A stretch of 64,000 nucleotides of DNA from Macrotis lagotis. Taxonomy: Eukaryota; Chordata; Mammalia; Peramelemorphia; Peramelidae. A program made the position numbers and the translations under genes. Positions 52,700 to 62,855 of the stretch are shown piece after piece (the stretch's first letter is position 1; each line of letters starts with the position of its first letter). The notes under the pieces were generated by a model. The model worked only from the letters and a program-made list of their open reading frames with translations. It was not told the DNA's origin and ran no database searches. The DNA lies in assembly GCF_037893015.1 (NCBI RefSeq), contig NC_133663.1, forward strand, positions 222,545,753-222,609,752. The letters run 5' to 3'.

Positions 52700-52990
52700 C
52701 TCTCGTTCATAGGTTCATAGACTTTAAAGTTGGATGGGACTTTGGAGATTACCTAATCTATTCCCCAGTGTTATATCTCAGTATGTAAAAGACTCCCATT
52801 GGTGAGTAAACTGACATTTTACAACAGAGTTTGGGTTTTGATGATGTGGATCAGAATATCATAGAGTGATCTAGTCCACTCCCAATTAAGGAAATGAGGT
52901 CCAAAGAAGTGGTTTTTCAAGGTCATACAAGTAAACATCAGAAAAAAAGCACTGAAATCCAGGATCTCTAACAACAAATGCAGCTGCACT
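52700..52990 (-). repeat. MIR-type SINE, minus strand
   Basis: 'gttcatagactttaaagttg', 'gtggtttttcaaggtcatac' and 'aatgcagctgcactcttagc'. Confidence 0.6.
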
Positions 52991-53154
52991 CTTAGCCAAG
53001 GTTTTTCAATCAATCTTTAACCTTGGTAAGTTATAGGTATTTATATTCATTTGCCTGCTCATTAGATGCTTGAAACATGATTTTGAAATTTCATCAGTTT
53101 TCATTTAGCACAAATCATCATCCAAAAAGCAAAAATAGCTCACCTAGGGAACTT

Positions 53155-53265
53155 TTGTGTGAGTCATGGACTCCTTAAACAGTCTGGTAAACCTATGAAC
53201 CCTTTCTCAGAATGTTTTTAAATGAATAAAAGAAAACATATAGGATTGCAAAAGAGGCTAAATAC
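53155..53265 (-). repeat. hAT-like fragment, fourth copy
   Basis: 'gtctggtaaacctatgaacc' and 'ataggattgcaaaagaggct' are the reverse complement of the interior of 20188-20383. Confidence 0.55.
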
Positions 53266-53269
53266 ATTG

Positions 53270-54060
53270 AACAGTCTTTAAGGGAGCATTCATAATTGGA
53301 GAACAGCTAAATAAATTGGGATATATGAATGTAATGGAATGTTAATTGTATTGTGAGAAAAGAAAGATTGTTTCAGAGAGATCTAAGAAGACTTGCATTA
53401 ACTGATGCAGCGAAATGAGCAAAACCAGAACAATGTATCTATAACACCAATATTGTAAAAACAACCTATTTTTAAAAATCTTGAGTATTCTGAACAACTA
53501 AATGACTAGTCATTATTTCATAAGACTAATAAAGATGGATGTTACCAACAAATAAAGGACAGATGATTAGAACTCATTTTTAGACATAGCCAGTGCCAGG
53601 ATCCCCCCCCACCCCCGCCGCCTCAGATTCTGCTTATATGTTACAGGGTTTCTTCTTTGTTTTTCCCTTTCTTCCTTCCCTTTCTCTACTCCTTTTCTTC
53701 CAGGACTGATAAAAAAGAATGTTACTTAACTCATAAATAAGGGATGATGAATTAATGCAGAATAGAGAAATCATTTTTCGATATGACCATTATCAGGATT
53801 TTTTTTCTGAATTCTGTTTTAAATGACACAGAAGAATTTCTCCTTCCCTATCTTCCTTTCCTTTTCTCTCCTTCCCTCCCTCTTTCTCTCCTCCCCTCCC
53901 TCTTTTTTTCTTCCTGTCCCCCCTTTCTGCCTTCTTTCCTTTTCTTTTTTATAGGGAAAAGTGGGAGAAAATAACAATAAATGAAAACAATAAATGAAAA
54001 TGTATTTTTTTTGTATTTCTTAAAAATGAAATGTACCATGAATGAATAAAAAAATCATTA
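53270..54060 (+). repeat. L1 3' end with duplicated segment
   Basis: 'cagctaaataaattgggata', 'gacttgcattaactgatgca' and 'cgaaatgagcaaaaccagaa' are the L1 3' UTR. The text around 'actcatttttagacatagcc' (53570) recurs as 'aatcatttttcgatatgacc' (53770), so two 3' ends lie in tandem. A C-rich run is at 53600-53624, and a pyrimidine tract at 53840-53950. Confidence 0.7.
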
Positions 54061-54119
54061 AGTACTTACTATCAAAAATGCAGTTATTATTTTTTAAAAA
54101 TTCAAGGAATTCAGGATGT

Positions 54120-54679
54120 GAACTTTGCTATAGGGGCATAGATCTCTCTCTCTCTCCTTAAAGACAGTTTGGTAATTTTCTCCTGTTCAAATATATGGAA
54201 CTTAAAGAGACACTAATACAAAATGGTCTGTATCTTCTCCAATTCTTAGTTACCTTCTCTGACCCTAACCAGACTATTCTGTACAATATCATCCATTTCC
54301 TTTGTTTGAGTGACTTCTCTGCCCAAAAACTCTGGAGGTGTAGTATGAGTTCTGTGTTGAACAGGCAGCATAACAAATGATGAGGCTAAGATAGGCATCT
54401 AATTTCCAGTGGGATATTCTGGATTGTTATATGCTGAGCATTGATATCGCACTTAGATATATGGATCAAGTGACCTTGACCTTGAATGATTCTACTGTAC
54501 TGACCTTTGCAGGACTAGCAGCTGACTGGGAAAAACCCATGGGAGAAAATGAACAGAACCCTGTCAGGCTTATGGAGACCTGAATGGAAAACCACTGAGG
54601 TATCTGTATGGAAGGGGAAATCTCTGGTTGTCTCCCCAGATATACTGGAACTGACCAGGAATTGATTTTCCTGGTGTCT
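54120..54679. other. Mostly repeat-free, unassigned
   Basis: No gene. Bases 54380-54650 are unique-looking ('gcattgatatcgcacttaga', 'gaccttgaatgattctactg') and hold a tandem nuclear-receptor half-site. Confidence 0.4.
54471..54485 (-). promoter_or_regulatory. Overlapping TCAAGGTCA half-sites
   Basis: Plus-strand TGACCTTGACCTTGA reads TCAAGGTCAAGGTCA on the minus strand, two overlapping extended half-sites of the type bound by ERR, SF-1 and LRH-1 monomers. Motif match only. Confidence 0.35.
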
Positions 54680-54880
54680 ATTATTCCTATTTTTCAGATA
54701 AAATTTCCAGTAAAATTAAGTGACTAATCCAAGGCTACATAGCTTGTTTAGAACAAGATTGGAAGGCAGGTCTTTGTGATGCTAAGTCCAGTACTCCATT
54801 CACTATGCCACCTCATGGATCACAAAGGGAAGTGGTAGAAATAGAATTTGACCCCAGGTCCTCTGACTCCATCTTCAATT
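54680..54880 (-). repeat. Two MIR pieces, minus strand
   Basis: 'aattaagtgactaatccaag' to 'cactatgccacctcat', then a second head-side piece 'tgaccccaggtcctctgact'. Confidence 0.65.
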
Positions 54881-54884
54881 TCAG

Positions 54885-55060
54885 TTCAATAAACATTCAT
54901 TGAGTGACTATTTACTAGGATGCAAAAAAAAAAAAGACAAAAGGCAGTCTCTGCCCTCAAAGAGCTTAAAATGTAATGGGGGGGAACAACATGCAAATAG
55001 TTATATACAAAGCAAGTTATTGGAAATAATAAACAGAAGAAAGGCACTGGAATTACTGTA
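54885..55060 (+). repeat. Ancient long dispersed repeat
   Basis: 'aggcagtctctgccctcaaa', 'gagcttaaaatgtaatgggg' and 'gcaaatagttatatacaaag', then 'aagaaaggcactggaatta'. Confidence 0.65.
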
Positions 55061-55337
55061 TGTGACTGCAAAATGGGAATAGCATCCATGATACCTCTGC
55101 CTGTTAACAGGATGTCTTCCACACCAAATCCTCTGTCTGTCCCCCTGAAGAAAATGTGAAGAAAATACTTTCTGACTTGATGGGGAAGGGGTTTATTTCA
55201 AGATTGAGGTATTAATAGAATGAGGAGAGAAATGCCAAAGTCTTTCCTACAATTTTTAAATTCTGAAAATTTGCCTGGCCTGCTTTGACGAAATGACTGT
55301 GCAATAATGCATAGTAATAATAACTGTCATTAATATG

Positions 55338-55433
55338 GAGTGCCCCAAAGTTTTAGTGCAATTTAAAGTCAGTAAAGCTTTTAAGCTATTAAATCTTAAA
55401 AGTAAACTAAGTCCTTTAGGAAATCCTATAAGG
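55338..55433. repeat. Possible mariner-type miniature element
   Basis: Left 'gtgccccaaagttttagtgc' and right (reverse complement) 'gatttcctaaaggacttagt' are imperfect inverted repeats of the Tc1/mariner kind (GTGTCCCAAAAGTCTTAGTG type). Confidence 0.4.
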
Positions 55434-55439
55434 GTTTTC

Positions 55440-55800
55440 AATAGAATATATCATTTGATCCTCACAATAATCCCATAAGGTAGGCACCATGGGTATTAAT
55501 ACACCCATTTTCCAGATGACCAATATAAGCTCACATTCATAGATTGCTTTAAGTTTGTAAAACACTTTATTTATATGCCATTTATTTTGATTTTTACAAA
55601 CCTGTGAGGATCATGGTATTATTATCATCCTTTTTTTTTACAGAAGAAGAGATTAAGGCACAGATAATTTCAGCAACTTGTTCATTGTTAACCAATTAAT
55701 TTATAAGTGTCAGGCACTGAAATTGAATCCATGTTTCTTTTGGTTAAAAATTCTATGTCTTTTTCACTCCTGCTTCACACCCTACTTCCTTTAGAGGTCA
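55440..55800 (-). repeat. Two MIR SINEs, minus strand
   Basis: 'atcctcacaataatcccata' with 'ttttccagatgaccaatata', then again 'tttgtaaaacactttattta' with 'cctgtgaggatcatggtatt' and 'ttcagcaacttgttcattgt'. Confidence 0.65.
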
Positions 55801-55990
55801 TTGATAAAGAACATGATTATGGAAACCTTTTCTGAGTGGACTAGAATTGGTGCTATAGAGTTAATTAACCTATTTCCCATTCTCCTGCCTCAGGTTTCAT
55901 TCACCTTATGGTAAAATGCAGGTTGGGAATTTTAAAGGGGGTTGATTGGTGGGTACAAGTTAGATTGCTTTTTCAGTTTGGTAGGTATTT

Positions 55991-56036
55991 CTGCTGCTGC
56001 TGCTGCTGCTACAACTACTACTACTATCACTACTAT

Positions 56037-56083
<47 letters not shown>

Positions 56084-56130
56084 TTACTACTACTACTATA
56101 CTGCTGCTGCTGCTGCTGCTTCTACTGCTG

Positions 56131-56180
<50 letters not shown>
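55991..56180. repeat. Compound (CTG)n(CTA)n trinucleotide array
   Basis: CTG block, long CTA block with TCA/TTA interruptions, a second CTG block at 56101-56120, then a second CTA block. Poly-Thr, poly-Tyr and poly-Leu frames over it are artefacts. Confidence 0.97.
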
Positions 56181-56181
<1 letters not shown>

Positions 56182-56240
56182 TCAATATTGCTACTATTAC
56201 AGCTACTTTAAGATCTAAGTCCTTACAACAGTAAGGTCTC

Positions 56241-56399
56241 AGGGCACCTAGGTGGCATAGTGGATAAAGCACCAACCCTGGAGTCAGGAGTACCTGGGTT
56301 CAAAACCAGTCTCAGACACTTAATAATTATGTAGCTTTGTGGTCTTGGGCAAGCCACTTAACCCCATTGCCTTGCAAAAACCTAAAAAACAAAAACAAA
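56241..56399 (+). repeat. S1 SINE with perfect 13-bp TSD
   Basis: 'agggcacctaggtggcatag' to 'ttgcaaaaacctaaaaaac'. ACAGTAAGGTCTC flanks it at 56228-56240 and 56400-56412. Confidence 0.96.
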
Positions 56400-56412
56400 A
56401 CAGTAAGGTCTC

Positions 56413-57689
56413 TGTTTATTGAAGATTATTGTGTGGTTCAAAGGAGTCAAGGGATAGCTTTCTAAAATTTTCATTTATGACCCTTCCCAGGGTCTTTTTG
56501 CAGATATATGTTTTTAAAAATGAGGGTAGTCTCTTTTCCCACTGTTCATGTAGTCTACCATTTTCCCCTTTGTTTAGCTACAGAGTAGGTTAAGTTGAAG
56601 AGAACTGGAGATGAAAATAGAGGTTAGGATTAAAGAAGTCAACAGATCTGGATTGCTCCAGTCAGTAAGAGAAGAGCATTGCATCAAAACAGGTCTTTGG
56701 TAGGAAGTGCTCTTCACAAAGATATTTCCATTGCACATCCTCTACCCTTTAATCTTCACACCTCCTTGGTGCATTTGGTGCAGCAAGTAGAGCAGCTTGG
56801 CAGGGGCAATAGTACAGTGTATGTGTGCAGTGTGGCTTATCATAATGAGACCAAAGATAAGGTCTGATAAATTGATTGAATAAAGAAAGGTCAGCTACAT
56901 TTCTAGGATTCCTCTGTCATTTGGACCAGTGGGACTGGGTGTGGAAAGGGGCAGGAAGATGGATATAAATTGTGATTCTAGGGAGACTTTGACCTCTCAG
57001 TAAATCCTGCTGCTAGTCATACTTTCATGCCACATATAAACTCCATTAAATCACAAATGACAAAGTTAAAATAACATTACAGGTCTGTTTTAAACCCCCA
57101 GGAGCCAGAGAATTCAGAGTTAAGGCTCCCCAACTGGGGATGACAGCTTGTCCGTAACTCAGACTGTTGAGCCTGGGGCCTGAATTGCACAGAGGTGCAG
57201 CTTGCAATTTGAAGTCTAGGCACACACACCAGTCAAGCTGTTTCTCCTGCACCAGGCTCCCCAGAATCTCACAGAGCAGACATGGTGCCCATCATCCCTG
57301 TGGCTCTGAGAGAAGTCCTGATCCTCAGTACCATATGTGCTCAGACACATGAGGACAAACAGCATGTGTTAAGGGTGGGGCAGCTACAGCTGAAAAAGGG
57401 AAAACTCGTTTGTGACTTTAACCCTTTGGGGGGCTCTTTTTCTTCTCCTCCAGAGCCAACAGTCATGCCCTCAGCTTACTTCTACTGTTACTCTAAATTT
57501 TATTCTCCTAAAGGGAACATCAAGAGGCAGAAGGAAAAGAAAAAATCTCTTCATGGAAACAAAAAAAAGTAAAGCTGGTAGCTCATTTCACCCTATCCAC
57601 CCTCCACCACCACCCCTGTTCATCTCAGCGAGAAGAAAAGGTCAGAAAACCTCCTGAGTATGGGGGGCATAGCCATATACAAATCCATA
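56413..57689. other. No gene or named repeat
   Basis: Over 1.2 kb without transposon signature. Bases 57040-57420 are relatively GC-rich ('gactgttgagcctggggcct', 'cacagagcagacatggtgcc'). The open frames there (57046-57252 reverse; 57282-57572 forward, 96 codons) match no protein I know. Confidence 0.4.
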
Positions 57690-57852
57690 AACACACATAA
57701 GGTCTCCCAAAAACTAAGTATAGTTTGATGTTATAGTTGTTTAAACTAAAGTTTAAACTTTAGTAGCTTTAGTTTAAGCTTTAAACTTTATTATTTAGTA
57801 GCTTATAGTTTAAATTTAAAAATTATCCTGAGACTTTTGGAACACTCTGAAT
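57690..57852. repeat. Mariner-type miniature element
   Basis: Left end 'ggtctcccaaaaactaagta' and right end (reverse complement) 'gtgttccaaaagtctcagga' are imperfect inverted repeats. The AT-rich interior holds an 18-bp perfect palindrome, CTAAAGTTTAAACTTTAG, at 57746-57763. Confidence 0.5.
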
Positions 57853-57854
57853 AG

Positions 57855-58360
57855 AGAGATGTTTATATAGGCATACATACATATACAATTTGCATTTATA
57901 TACATATATATGTCTAGATATCCATTACACAGAGATGTGTTGCTCATATAAATGTTATATATGTACATGCATACATATATGTAATATAATCTTGATGTAG
58001 TAGAAATATAAATTATATGTGTATGTATACCTAAATGTAAACCCTATTTATGTATTGGTCTCTCTGTATGCATGCATGCAAATGTGTGCATATGCATATA
58101 TGCATGTATATGGACCTATAACTCCTCCCAAGTAGTTCTCTGCTTATATGGGCTTTATTCTGTATTATATAGATAGATAGATAATATATATAATACATAT
58201 AACAGGCATATATATACACGTACTTAACACACAGGATGGAGCATGTACATGCATGGTATATACATTTATATGCATGTGTGGGCTCTACTCTGTATGTCAG
58301 TATACATATAAATATACAATACATTCATATCTATGTATGTATCTATGCATGCACACATCA
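57855..58360. repeat. Degenerate (CATA)n/(TATG)n AT-rich tract
   Basis: Low-complexity text of CATATA, TGCATG and GATA units; GATA repeats at about 58171-58183. Confidence 0.8.
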
Positions 58361-58364
58361 TCTT

Positions 58365-58510
58365 GGTGTAGTGGAGAGAGAGAACCAGACTGGGAGTCAG
58401 AAAGACCTGGGTTCAAGTCAGCCTTTGGATCAAACTGGCTGAATGACCCTGTATAAATCACCCTTTCAGTGCCCCTGAGCAATTATCTAAGAGAAGTTAG
58501 AAAGCATATG
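58365..58510 (+). repeat. MIR-type SINE
   Basis: 'cttggtgtagtggagagaga', 'gggagtcagaaagacctggg' and 'tggctgaatgaccctgtata'. Confidence 0.7.
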
Positions 58511-58598
58511 CCATCCATTATTAAGGGTTATTGGAAGAGAAAGCCTCCTAATTGGGAACTCTCTGATGGAATGAAAGATTAATAGTACAATCTCATCC

Positions 58599-58601
<3 letters not shown>

Positions 58602-58654
<53 letters not shown>
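58602..58654. repeat. (AC)n microsatellite
   Basis: Fifty-three bases of AC. Confidence 0.98.
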
Positions 58655-58658
<4 letters not shown>

Positions 58659-58674
58659 GATATATGTGAGTGAG

Positions 58675-58890
58675 ATAGTCTGGAGACATGGTGGAGAGGG
58701 AGCAGTTTGGGAGTTAGGACCACTTGTGTCCAAGCTCCACATTTGACACACATTAGTGGGACAACAATGGGCAAATCATTTTAACCCTTTGGAGCTCCAG
58801 ACAAAGGTGCCCACCTGCATTGGTAGAGGGAATTCCACACCTCCCCCTGCCACCCAGGACTTCCTTATACCAGTGAAACCATAATCTATC
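58675..58890 (+). repeat. MIR-related SINE, long variant
   Basis: 'gacatggtggagagggagca', 'gggagttaggaccacttgtg', 'tgcccacctgcattggtaga' and 'cttataccagtgaaaccat'. Confidence 0.6.
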
Positions 58891-59243
58891 CTGTTCCATC
58901 TAAAGTCTCTCAAGGCTCCAGACACTTTGCAGATGTTGCCAATATTCTCTGGTAAGTAAAACTTCCTCTCCAAAAGTCCTGGCAACAATGAAATCCCAAG
59001 TTCCGTTCAAATACATCCATATATCCATGCATACATACATATACAAAGTCACATATATGAATATACTCACAAGGATATTATATATGTATGTGTATATCTC
59101 ATATTTATGCATTATTTGAAGGTATGCGGTATGTGAAGCACATTCCATACATTATCTAAATTGATCTGACTTGTCCTCCTTTCTGAGTCCTAAAAGATCT
59201 GACTGTACAAAAAAATCAACAATCCATGAAGCAATCTTCCCAG

Positions 59244-59258
59244 AGGTCACAGTGACCT
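59244..59258. promoter_or_regulatory. Perfect consensus ERE palindrome
   Basis: AGGTCACAGTGACCT is a 15-bp match to the consensus oestrogen response element (two AGGTCA half-sites inverted around three bases), with the same spacer as the classical vitellogenin A2 element. It is flanked by non-repetitive DNA. Function is not shown by sequence alone. Confidence 0.5.
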
Positions 59259-59394
59259 CACAATCTGAGGAAAGCATTTTCCCTTGAGCTCAGACTTTCT
59301 GCTGACCTGGCCCCATTTCTTCTCAGCACAGCTAGTCAAGTGGGGAGACTTGGTCTTCAAGAGGATGAGGAAGAATGAAAGTGAAATGAGACAA

Positions 59395-59420
59395 GGGGGG
59401 AGGGGTTGTGGGGGGCGGGG
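59395..59420 (+). other. G-quadruplex motif
   Basis: GGGGGGAGGGG, TTGT, then GGGGGGCGGGG: four G tracts with short loops. Confidence 0.7.
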
Positions 59421-59480
59421 ATCAGAGGAGTGGGAAGGTAGAGCAGAACCCTTCTGTTTTCCCTCATGAGAAGATGGGTG

Positions 59481-60117
59481 AATAGGGGGAGAAGTAGGGA
59501 GGAGGGCAATTAAGATAAAGACTGCTGGGTTTGAATGATTAACAAAAATGCTGAAGCTTTTTAAACAATGTAACTGGACCCTTGGTTTTTTTTTTTTCTG
59601 CTCCTAACTGGAGGCAAAGATGAAAAAAAAATGTAAAGTTTAGTATCTTGGCTCAAGTGAGAGACTCTCTCTGAATAATAATTTATTTTAATTTGAGACT
59701 TCTTATACTACCCATATGGCTAGTATTCATGGGAAAACAACTGTCTTACAACTGACACGGACATCTGAAACATGCTTTTTTGGCATTCTGGGGACTGCTT
59801 TTTAGCTTTGTTGTTTTGTTTTGTTTTAAGTTGTTTTTAATTTAAATCAATGACTTGGTTTAACTGAGCAGTTTGAAAACATTTCCTTAATGTTTCCATC
59901 ATTTTTCAATTGCTGGTCATTTATCATCTCCCTTTGGAAGTTGCAAACTCTTAAATCCAAGGCAAGGAAGGGCAGTAGTTACAGGGAACCCCCCAGAGTC
60001 CACAAAGAGCTACTGTCAAGAAAAGCAGAGGGTGGGGGCAGGGAGAGGGAGAAAGGCTTTAAAAAAGCAAAAAGAAACAAAAGAGCATTTCAGTAACAAA
60101 AAATGACCAAAAGGAGT
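59481..60117. other. Repeat-free block, possible conserved element
   Basis: 'ggtttgaatgattaacaaaa', 'ctgaagctttttaaacaatg' and 'ttgctggtcatttatcatct' without transposon signature. T-rich runs at 59587-59600 and TTTTG repeats at 59805-59828. Confidence 0.4.
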
Positions 60118-60462
60118 TCAGGTTTTGTCAGACTGGAACATTGTGGTCTTGTGGTTTGGGGCCTCTTCTTGGAGCTGACCACACTTTATCTCCATCCAGG
60201 ATTCCTTGAAGAAGAAGGGAGATTCTCCAGGTGGGACTGAGTCAGATCCAGGAAGAGTCCATGCCATAATGGGCAGGTGGTTTGTTTGGGGTTCATGGAG
60301 AACCTCATGGAGAAACTGAGCCTGATTTTTTTCTTTCTCTTCCTCCATCTCTATCACAATAATGCCTAAAACAGGGAAGGGAAAGAATCCAGTAAACTTT
60401 CTTTTAACCCTACCTTTTAGAACCTGAGATCTTGCAGAGCAACCCTGAAGTTGGTAGTACAT
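60118..60462 (-). other. 114-codon reverse open frame, unknown
   Basis: An uninterrupted frame (begins MYYQLQGCSARS, ends with the residues HKTTMFQSDKT) in DNA without repeats. I recognise no domain, signal peptide or family, and no splice context is evident. Probably chance, but it is the longest frame in the window not caused by a microsatellite or SINE, apart from the 123-codon one at 46069. Confidence 0.15.
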
Positions 60463-60468
60463 ACATTA

Positions 60469-60750
60469 CCAGTTAGGTGGTACAGTGGATTCAGGAGAAT
60501 GGGACTTCGAATCTGACCTCAGATACTTTTCTCTAATTAGTTGTATGACCTTGGGCAAATTACTTAACCCTGATTACCTCACATCCAGGACCTTCTCCAG
60601 TCATCCTGATTCATATCTGGCCACTGGACCCAGATGAGTCTAGAGGAGACAATGAAGTATAACACGCCCTTATTCAAATCCAATTTGTGTGCTTGTCATG
60701 GCATCGCCTCCCTGATCTTGTGATCTTCTTTGAAAATTAAGGACAAAATG
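60469..60750 (+). repeat. S3 SINE, nearly full length
   Basis: Head 'ccagttaggtggtacagtgg', body 'tctggccactggacccagat' and 'gtcatggcatcgcctccctg', tail 'ttctttgaaaattaaggaca', then an ATT microsatellite (60750-60779). Confidence 0.9.
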
Positions 60751-60780
60751 TTATTATTATTATCATTATTATTATTATCA

Positions 60781-61448
60781 TCTGATATTAATGAAATGAG
60801 ATAGGCCTTGAAGTCCAAGAAGCAGTAATGCCCTCCAGATCAAGAGACCTACTTCCAAGCAGTCCCTGAAGCTAGCATGGCAGGGAGTGATCACTGTGGA
60901 AAAGGAACTTGCTTCCCTCACCACCACCAACACCAATTGCTAACTCAGTGGGCAGAGAAACCTAAAATAGCTGGGAATAGCAGCACCCTCCCAGACTACT
61001 GGTCCTTCTTCCAGTCCATCCCCTATAGCCATTGTTCCAGAAATGAAATCAGATGTATCTTGGCTACTGGTACAGAGTATGCTGCAGCCACAGTTCCTGA
61101 AAAAACCTCAAAAGTTCCTGCCAATAGTTTCCTTGGCAATGTCAAATAGTTCAATATCAGGAAAATGAAAGAATTTTATGAATTTAAATGAAATCAAAGA
61201 AGATATAGAAAGTCCAGTATCCTTAACCCAAGTATCTTGGGAATAGGAGTACTTCCAGGTCAATGCCCACATTCATAATTCTGGAAAGCAATCCCTGTAC
61301 CAGATGCAATCTGCCAACTGGTCCTCCAGTTGTTAAAGCAATATCTTTTAAAGACCAGGAAAGAAAGTTCTTGTCATCAGTCCTTGGCATCATCACTTAG
61401 TTCAATGTCAAAAACTGATAAAATTTTTCAGTGGAAATGGTTAAAAAA
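60781..61448. other. Unassigned, with internal repeat and 90-codon frame
   Basis: A forward frame at 60877-61149 (MAGSDHCGKGTCFP...) matches no protein I know. 'ccttggcaatgtcaaatagt' (61131) and 'ccttggcatcatcacttagt' (61382) are similar, suggesting a duplicated or transcript-derived segment. A processed pseudogene is possible but not shown. Confidence 0.25.
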
Positions 61449-61458
61449 AAAGAACCTG

Positions 61459-61611
61459 GGGCAAGTAGGTGGCATAGTGGATAGAGCACTGGCCCTGGAG
61501 TCAGGAAGACCTGAGTTCAAATTTGACCTCAGACATTTGATACTTACTAGCTCAGGCAAGTCATTTGTCATTTAACCCCTTGCAAAAAACAAAACAAAAC
61601 AAAAAACCCCC
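61459..61611 (+). repeat. S1 SINE with 10-bp TSD
   Basis: 'gggcaagtaggtggcatagt' to 'ccttgcaaaaaacaaaacaa'. AAAGAACCTG flanks it at 61449-61458 and 61612-61621. Confidence 0.93.
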
Positions 61612-61654
61612 AAAGAACCTGTATTTGGCCACTAAGACCCTGGGACTTTGCTGT

Positions 61655-61795
61655 CGTTGTTGTTGGGGCAATTGGAATTAAGTGACTTTACCAGGGTCAC
61701 ATAGCTAGAAAGTAGCTCTCTAATCTGAGACCAGTTTAGAATTTAGGAAGATGCATCTTCCTGACTCCAGGCCCAACACTCTATCCAATGCAAAT
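61655..61795 (-). repeat. Old tRNA-headed SINE, minus strand
   Basis: 'cgttgttgttggggcaattg', 'ggtcacatagctagaaagta' and 'cccaacactctatccaatgc'. Confidence 0.75.
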
Positions 61796-61862
61796 ACATT
61801 TATTTATGTATTTAGCACATAGAAAATGCTTAATAAACATGGTTTTTATTCATTCATCTCCC
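61796..61862 (+). repeat. L2 LINE 3' end scrap
   Basis: 'ttagcacatagaaaatgctt' and 'aataaacatggtttttattc'. Confidence 0.5.
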
Positions 61863-61899
61863 TTTCTGGAATAGTACAAGAAATTCCATGTGAAGAAAT

Positions 61900-61930
61900 T
61901 TCCTTCTACAGATGAGGAAATTGAGGCTTT

Positions 61931-61961
<31 letters not shown>

Positions 61962-62030
61962 AGAGAGGTGATTTGTAGTATAGAAAGAAGCAAGAGTCAA
62001 GTTTCAGACCCTAGATTTCTTCTCACAAAG
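61900..62030 (-). repeat. MIR SINE containing a young (GA)n
   Basis: 'ctacagatgaggaaattgag' is the MIR core. At the place of the usual 'gcccagagag' it has grown into a GA run at 61931-61957. MIR resumes with 'aagtttcagaccctagattt'. Confidence 0.65.
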
Positions 62031-62597
62031 TTCAATGCCATCTCTACTACACCATTCCTTCATATTCTTCCACTTTGCCTCTCCCTTACTAGTTATATTT
62101 GTTTCCTGCAATGTCTTCCTTCCAAACTCACAACTAGGAAAACTTACTTACATCTCCCTACAAATGGTATTTTCCCTCTTGTCTCCAAATTTCTTTCCTG
62201 AAAGCCCCTCTGCATTTCCTGGCTTTTGATGTTTCTTGCTCCCATAGGAAACCTTGATCAGGAATCTCAATAGTGAGTTTACAAGGGATTTGGAAGACAA
62301 AGTGAGATAGGACTGCCATCCCCCAAATCCTTACAATTTAGAGGGGAATAGAAGGTTTAAAACACCTAGAAAAAGCAGTGAACAAATCAAGTTTCCAAGA
62401 ATCTCATGAAATGCTCAGTATAGATGGTTCTAAAAGTTCAGAACAGAGGGAAGTTGGATGAATTAAGACCCTAGCTAGGTCTTAAAAACAAGAGTGATTT
62501 GAATAAGTGGGTTGAAGAATGGAAAGCATTCAAATTTAGCTAAATACTCTTGGTTTCAGAATCACTTATCAGTTATATGCTTTTTTTCTTGTCAATT
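62031..62597. other. No gene seen
   Basis: Pyrimidine-rich, possibly L2-derived to about 62230, then unassigned. Confidence 0.4.
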
Positions 62598-62647
62598 TAG
62601 TTTAAGAAACATTTATTAAGTGCCTACCATGTGCAAAACTGCTGAGG
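62598..62647 (+). repeat. Ancient dispersed repeat, 5' scrap
   Basis: 'acatttattaagtgcctacc' and 'atgtgcaaaactgctg'. Cut off by the S2 copy. Confidence 0.55.
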
Positions 62648-62855
62648 GATGCTGTGGATAGATCACCTGGCCTAGAATCAGGTAGATCTGAATTCAAATT
62701 CAGCATCAGACACTTATATGCTGTGTGACACTGGACAACTATTTGCCTCAGTTTCTCATCTATAAAATGGAGACACATTGGCAAAGTAAATGATAAATCA
62801 CTTCAGTATCTTTGCCAAGAAAGCCCATGGAGTCATGTACAACAACAATAATAAA
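62648..62855 (+). repeat. S2 SINE
   Basis: 'gctgtggatagatcacctgg', 'gcctcagtttctcatctata' and 'tctttgccaagaaagcccat'. Confidence 0.87.

Larger units (their letters stand above)
58891..59480. other. Mostly unique, no gene seen
   Basis: CATA-type text at 59010-59120. Bases 59150-59340 are repeat-free and contain the ERE palindrome. A G-run cluster lies at 59395-59420. Confidence 0.45.

Noticed and set aside
55908..56234. Open frames rich in Thr, Tyr or Leu (up to 108 codons)
   Set aside because: They are translations of the CTG/CTA trinucleotide array, which is open in several frames.
57282..57572. 96-codon forward frame in GC-richer unique DNA as a gene
   Set aside because: No recognisable domain, ends in low-complexity lysine-rich text, and no splice-site or promoter support.
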